Origin: Variovorax sp. J22P240
GTDB lineage: Bacteria; Pseudomonadota; Gammaproteobacteria; Burkholderiales; Burkholderiaceae_C
Direction of reading: 5' to 3'
Length of the DNA: 64,000 nt
Assembly: GCF_030316855.1 (NCBI RefSeq)
Contig: NZ_JASZYR010000003.1
Span: 310,001 to 374,000, forward strand
How positions within the stretch are numbered: position 1 is the first letter of the stretch; every line of letters starts with the position of its first letter. Made by a program: the position numbers and the translations under genes. Under the pieces are notes generated by a model that was not told the DNA's origin, ran no database searches, and worked only from the letters and a program-made list of their open reading frames with translations. This document shows, one piece after another, positions 61,819 to 64,000 of the stretch.

Positions 61819-62535
61819 TCAGCAGCCCGGAGGATTGACGATGCGGTGTAGCGCATCGGGGTCGACGATGCGGACATTGCGCTGCTCGACCTCGACCAGG
61901 CCATCGGCCGCGAACTTCGACAAGGTGCGACTCACGGTCTCCAGCTTGAGCCCCAGATAGCTGCCGATTTCCTCACGCGTCATGCGCAGCACCAGTTCCG
62001 AACGCGAGAAGCCGCGCGCGTGCAGACGCTGCACCAGGTTCAGCAGGAAGGCGGCCAGACGTTCCTCGGCGCGCATGCTGCCCAGCAGCAGCATCACGCC
62101 TTGCTCGCGCACGATCTCGCGGCTCATGATCTGGTGCACGTGGCGCTGCAGCGCCGTGACTTCGCGTGATAGCTCCTCGATGCGGTCGAAGGGCATCGTG
62201 CACACCTCCGAATCCTCCAGCGCCACGGCGTCGCAGCTGTGGTGGCCGCTGACGATGCCGTCGAGACCGATGATCTCGCCCGCCATCTGGAAGCCGGTGA
62301 CCTGCTCGCGCCCGTCCTCGCTCGCGAGGCGGGTCTTGAACACGCCGGTGCGGATGGCGTAGAGCGATGTGAAGTCCTCGCCATTGTGGAACAGCGTTTC
62401 GCGCCGCTTGACCTTGCGCCGCGTGGCGACGAGGTCATCGATGCGCTGCAGCTCGCTCGGACTGAGGCCCACCGGCATGCACAGCTCACGCAGATTGCAG
62501 TTGGAGCAGGCGACCTTGATGTGTTGAGGTGTCAT
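61819..62535 (-). CDS. fnr: Oxygen-responsive regulator Fnr
   Basis: 238 residues from ATG 62535 (MTPQHIKVACSNCNLRELCM). Iron-sulphur ligands C10, C13 and C19 (C-x2-C-x5-C) plus a fourth Cys in SGHHSCDAVALEDSEVC, as in E. coli FNR. cNMP-binding fold: LYAIRTGVFKTRLASEDGRE, then MAGEIIGLDGIVSGHHS. The HTH recognition part is EEIGSYLGLKLETVSRTLSK, with the E--SR that reads TTGAT. Senses oxygen through a 4Fe-4S cluster. A start at 62586 or 62562 would take in its own promoter. Confidence 0.95.
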   Translation of the reverse strand: MTPQHIKVACSNCNLRELCMPVGLSPSELQRIDDLVATRRKVKRRETLFHNGEDFTSLYAIRTGVFKTRLASEDGREQVTGFQMAGEIIGLDGIVSGHHSCDAVALEDSEVCTMPFDRIEELSREVTALQRHVHQIMSREIVREQGVMLLLGSMRAEERLAAFLLNLVQRLHARGFSRSELVLRMTREEIGSYLGLKLETVSRTLSKFAADGLVEVEQRNVRIVDPDALHRIVNPPGC

Positions 62536-62588
62536 GGATGCAGTCAGGGGTCGTGCGCGCATTGTCGGGCGGCGGGCGAGCGCCATGC

Positions 62589-62602
62589 TTGATGCAGATC
62601 AA
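62589..62602. promoter_or_regulatory. Shared Fnr box between fnr and hemN
   Basis: TTGATGCAGATCAA, a perfect symmetric Fnr site. A -10 CATAGT (62625-62630) on the plus strand and GACAAT (62565-62560) on the minus strand lie at class II distance from it on both sides, so one dimer site may serve both promoters. Confidence 0.85.
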
Positions 62603-62672
62603 GGTTTGCGGGCCGGGTCGGGGCCATAGTGGCTCATTGCCTGCAGTTTCCCACCGTTTTCCGCCGTACGCG

Positions 62673-64000
62673 ATGCTCCCTGCCCCCGCTCCAGCCCGCA
62701 CGCCGACCTTTGCGATGCCGTCGCCCTCCGCGCTGAGGCGTTTCGACATCCCCGGTCCGCGCTACACCTCCTACCCCACAGCCGACCGTTTTGTCGACGC
62801 CTTCGCCGCCGACACCTACGCGCAGGTGCTCGAGCAGCGCGGCGGGGCCGGCGCCGGTGCGCGTGCGCTCTCGCTGTACGTGCACATCCCGTTCTGCGAA
62901 TCGCTCTGCTACTACTGCGCCTGCAACAAGATCGTGACCCGCCACAAGGGCAAGGGCCGCGAGTACCTGGACTACCTGGCGCGCGAGGTCTCGCTGCAGG
63001 TCGAAAAGCTGGGCCGCGGCGCCATGGTCCGCCAGCTGCACCTGGGCGGCGGCACGCCGACCTTCCTCGATGACGACGGCCTGCGCGAACTCATGGCGCT
63101 GCTGCGAGACAACTTCACGCTGACCGAGGACGGCGAGCATTCGATCGAGATCGATCCGCGCACCGTCGACCGCCAGCGGCTCGCGACGCTGGCCGAACTC
63201 GGCTTCAACCGCCTGAGCTTCGGCGTGCAGGATTTCGACCCCGAGGTGCAGCGTGCGGTGCACCGCATCCAGCCTGCCGGGCAGGTGTTCGACCTGATGC
63301 TGGATGCGCGCAGCCTCGGCTTCGACTCGGTCAACGTCGACCTGATCTACGGCCTGCCGCAGCAGAGCGCCGCGTCCTTCGACCGCACGCTGGAGCAGGT
63401 CTGCGCGCTGCGGCCCGACCGCATCGCGCTCTATGCCTACGCGCACCTGCCCGAACGCTTCAAGCCGCAGCGCCGCATCGCGACCGAATCGCTGCCCGAC
63501 GCAGCGGCCAAGGTCGAGATGCTGTCGCGCTCGATCGCCGCGTTCACCGCGGCGGGTTATGTCTACATCGGCATGGACCACTTCGCGCTGCCGGACGACG
63601 CGCTCGCGGTGGCCAAGCGGCAGGGCAGGTTGCATCGCAATTTCCAGGGCTACAGCACGCAGCCGGACTGCGATCTGGTGGCGCTCGGCGTGTCGGCCAT
63701 CGGCCGTGTCGGCGCCACGTACAGCCAGAACGCGAAGACGCTCGAGGAGTACTACGACCTGCTCGACCAGGGCCGGCTGCCCGTGGTGCGCGGCCTGGCG
63801 CTGTCGCGCGACGACGTGCTGCGGCGCGCGGTCATCATGGCGATCATGTGCCAGGGGAGGGTCGACTTCGAGGCCATCGGCGCGGCGCATCTGATCGACT
63901 TCCGGCATTTCTTCGCCGCCGAACTCGCGGCGCTCGATTTGCTTGCGGCCGAGGGCTTCGTGCGCATGAGCCAACGCGACATCGAAGTCACGCCGCTCGG
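62673..64000 (+). CDS. hemN: Oxygen-independent coproporphyrinogen III dehydrogenase HemN (3' end cut by window edge)
   Basis: Frame open from ATG 62673 to the edge, about 442 residues. Radical SAM site in YVHIPFCESLCYYCACNKIV, with CxxxCxxC and the extra Cys two residues later typical of HemN. Then LHLGGGTPTFLD, DLIYGLPQQSAASFDRTLEQ and FALPDDALAVAKRQGRLHRN. It converts coproporphyrinogen III to protoporphyrinogen IX without oxygen, supplying haem for the cbb3 oxidase. It diverges from fnr and shares its Fnr box. Confidence 0.96.
   Translation, partial: MLPAPAPARTPTFAMPSPSALRRFDIPGPRYTSYPTADRFVDAFAADTYAQVLEQRGGAGAGARALSLYVHIPFCESLCYYCACNKIVTRHKGKGREYLDYLAREVSLQVEKLGRGAMVRQLHLGGGTPTFLDDDGLRELMALLRDNFTLTEDGEHSIEIDPRTVDRQRLATLAELGFNRLSFGVQDFDPEVQRAVHRIQPAGQVFDLMLDARSLGFDSVNVDLIYGLPQQSAASFDRTLEQVCALRPDRIALYAYAHLPERFKPQRRIATESLPDAAAKVEMLSRSIAAFTAAGYVYIGMDHFALPDDALAVAKRQGRLHRNFQGYSTQPDCDLVALGVSAIGRVGATYSQNAKTLEEYYDLLDQGRLPVVRGLALSRDDVLRRAVIMAIMCQGRVDFEAIGAAHLIDFRHFFAAELAALDLLAAEGFVRMSQRDIEVTPL

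Noticed and set aside
1..64000. tRNA, rRNA, CRISPR, insertion sequence, prophage
   Set aside because: No cloverleaf, repeat-spacer pattern, transposase or phage structural gene could be recognised by eye in either strand.

Overview
The window is high-GC, densely packed chromosomal DNA from a betaproteobacterium. Gene content and order point to Burkholderiales, most likely Comamonadaceae in or near Variovorax (inference). The supporting signs are an mnmG-rsmG-parA-parB block, a minCDE cluster in C-D-E order, a ccoIS-ccoNOQP-ccoG-fnr-hemN block, two phasins, a PEP-CTERM/exosortase system, Fnr-type boxes and GC-rich intergenic repeats. I saw no rRNA, tRNA, CRISPR array, insertion sequence or prophage. 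The window starts inside an MFS gene and ends inside hemN.

Layout. 1-5.2 kb: end of an MFS exporter, two tandem secreted paralogues, a membrane metallophosphoesterase, a phasin and a PagL-like lipid A deacylase. 5.2-11.4 kb: a stand-alone DUF4130 protein, a ybhP-clsB-ybhN phospholipid operon coupled by four-base overlaps, two secreted proteins (one Spy/CpxP-like) and a pirin. 11.4-16.6 kb: a spermidine/putrescine-type ABC transporter operon ending in an Asp/Glu-racemase-family gene that lacks one catalytic cysteine. 16.7-24.2 kb: a cell-surface island made of a VIT/vWA protein with a PEP-CTERM tail, a dedicated exosortase, an unknown partner and a GT51 transglycosylase, with a divergent penicillin-binding protein 1A. 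24.3-36 kb: CreBC and TctDE-type two-component systems, a TerB-like protein, a TIGR04325 methyltransferase, a copper-chaperone-like protein, an old-yellow-enzyme reductase, MFS, GST, DUF1328 and transglutaminase genes.

36.2-42 kb is the origin-proximal segregation block. mnmG and rsmG each contain a parS-like ParB site, followed by a LysE exporter, parA, a small hydrolase and parB. 42-50.5 kb holds a CsgG-like lipoprotein, an FAD-linked oxidase, a cobalamin adenosyltransferase, an RcnB-like protein, a phasin divergent from a TetR regulator whose probable operator recurs before the next gene (an alpha/beta hydrolase), and minCDE. 50.6-54.3 kb: an NCS2 permease, a hotdog thioesterase, an AsmA-like protein and a small membrane protein. 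54.4-64 kb is the microaerobic module: copper ATPase CcoI, CcoS, cbb3 oxidase CcoNOQP, CcoG, a FixH-like protein, Fnr and HemN. Three Fnr boxes lie in it, before ccoI, before ccoN and between fnr and hemN.

The least-described parts are the exosortase island with its peptidoglycan-synthesis neighbours and putative shared operator, the TetR/phasin/hydrolase circuit, the one-cysteine racemase homologue and the half-UdgX (DUF4130) protein. Starts were moved inward from the longest reading frame wherever ribosome-binding sites, overlaps or family length argued for it.
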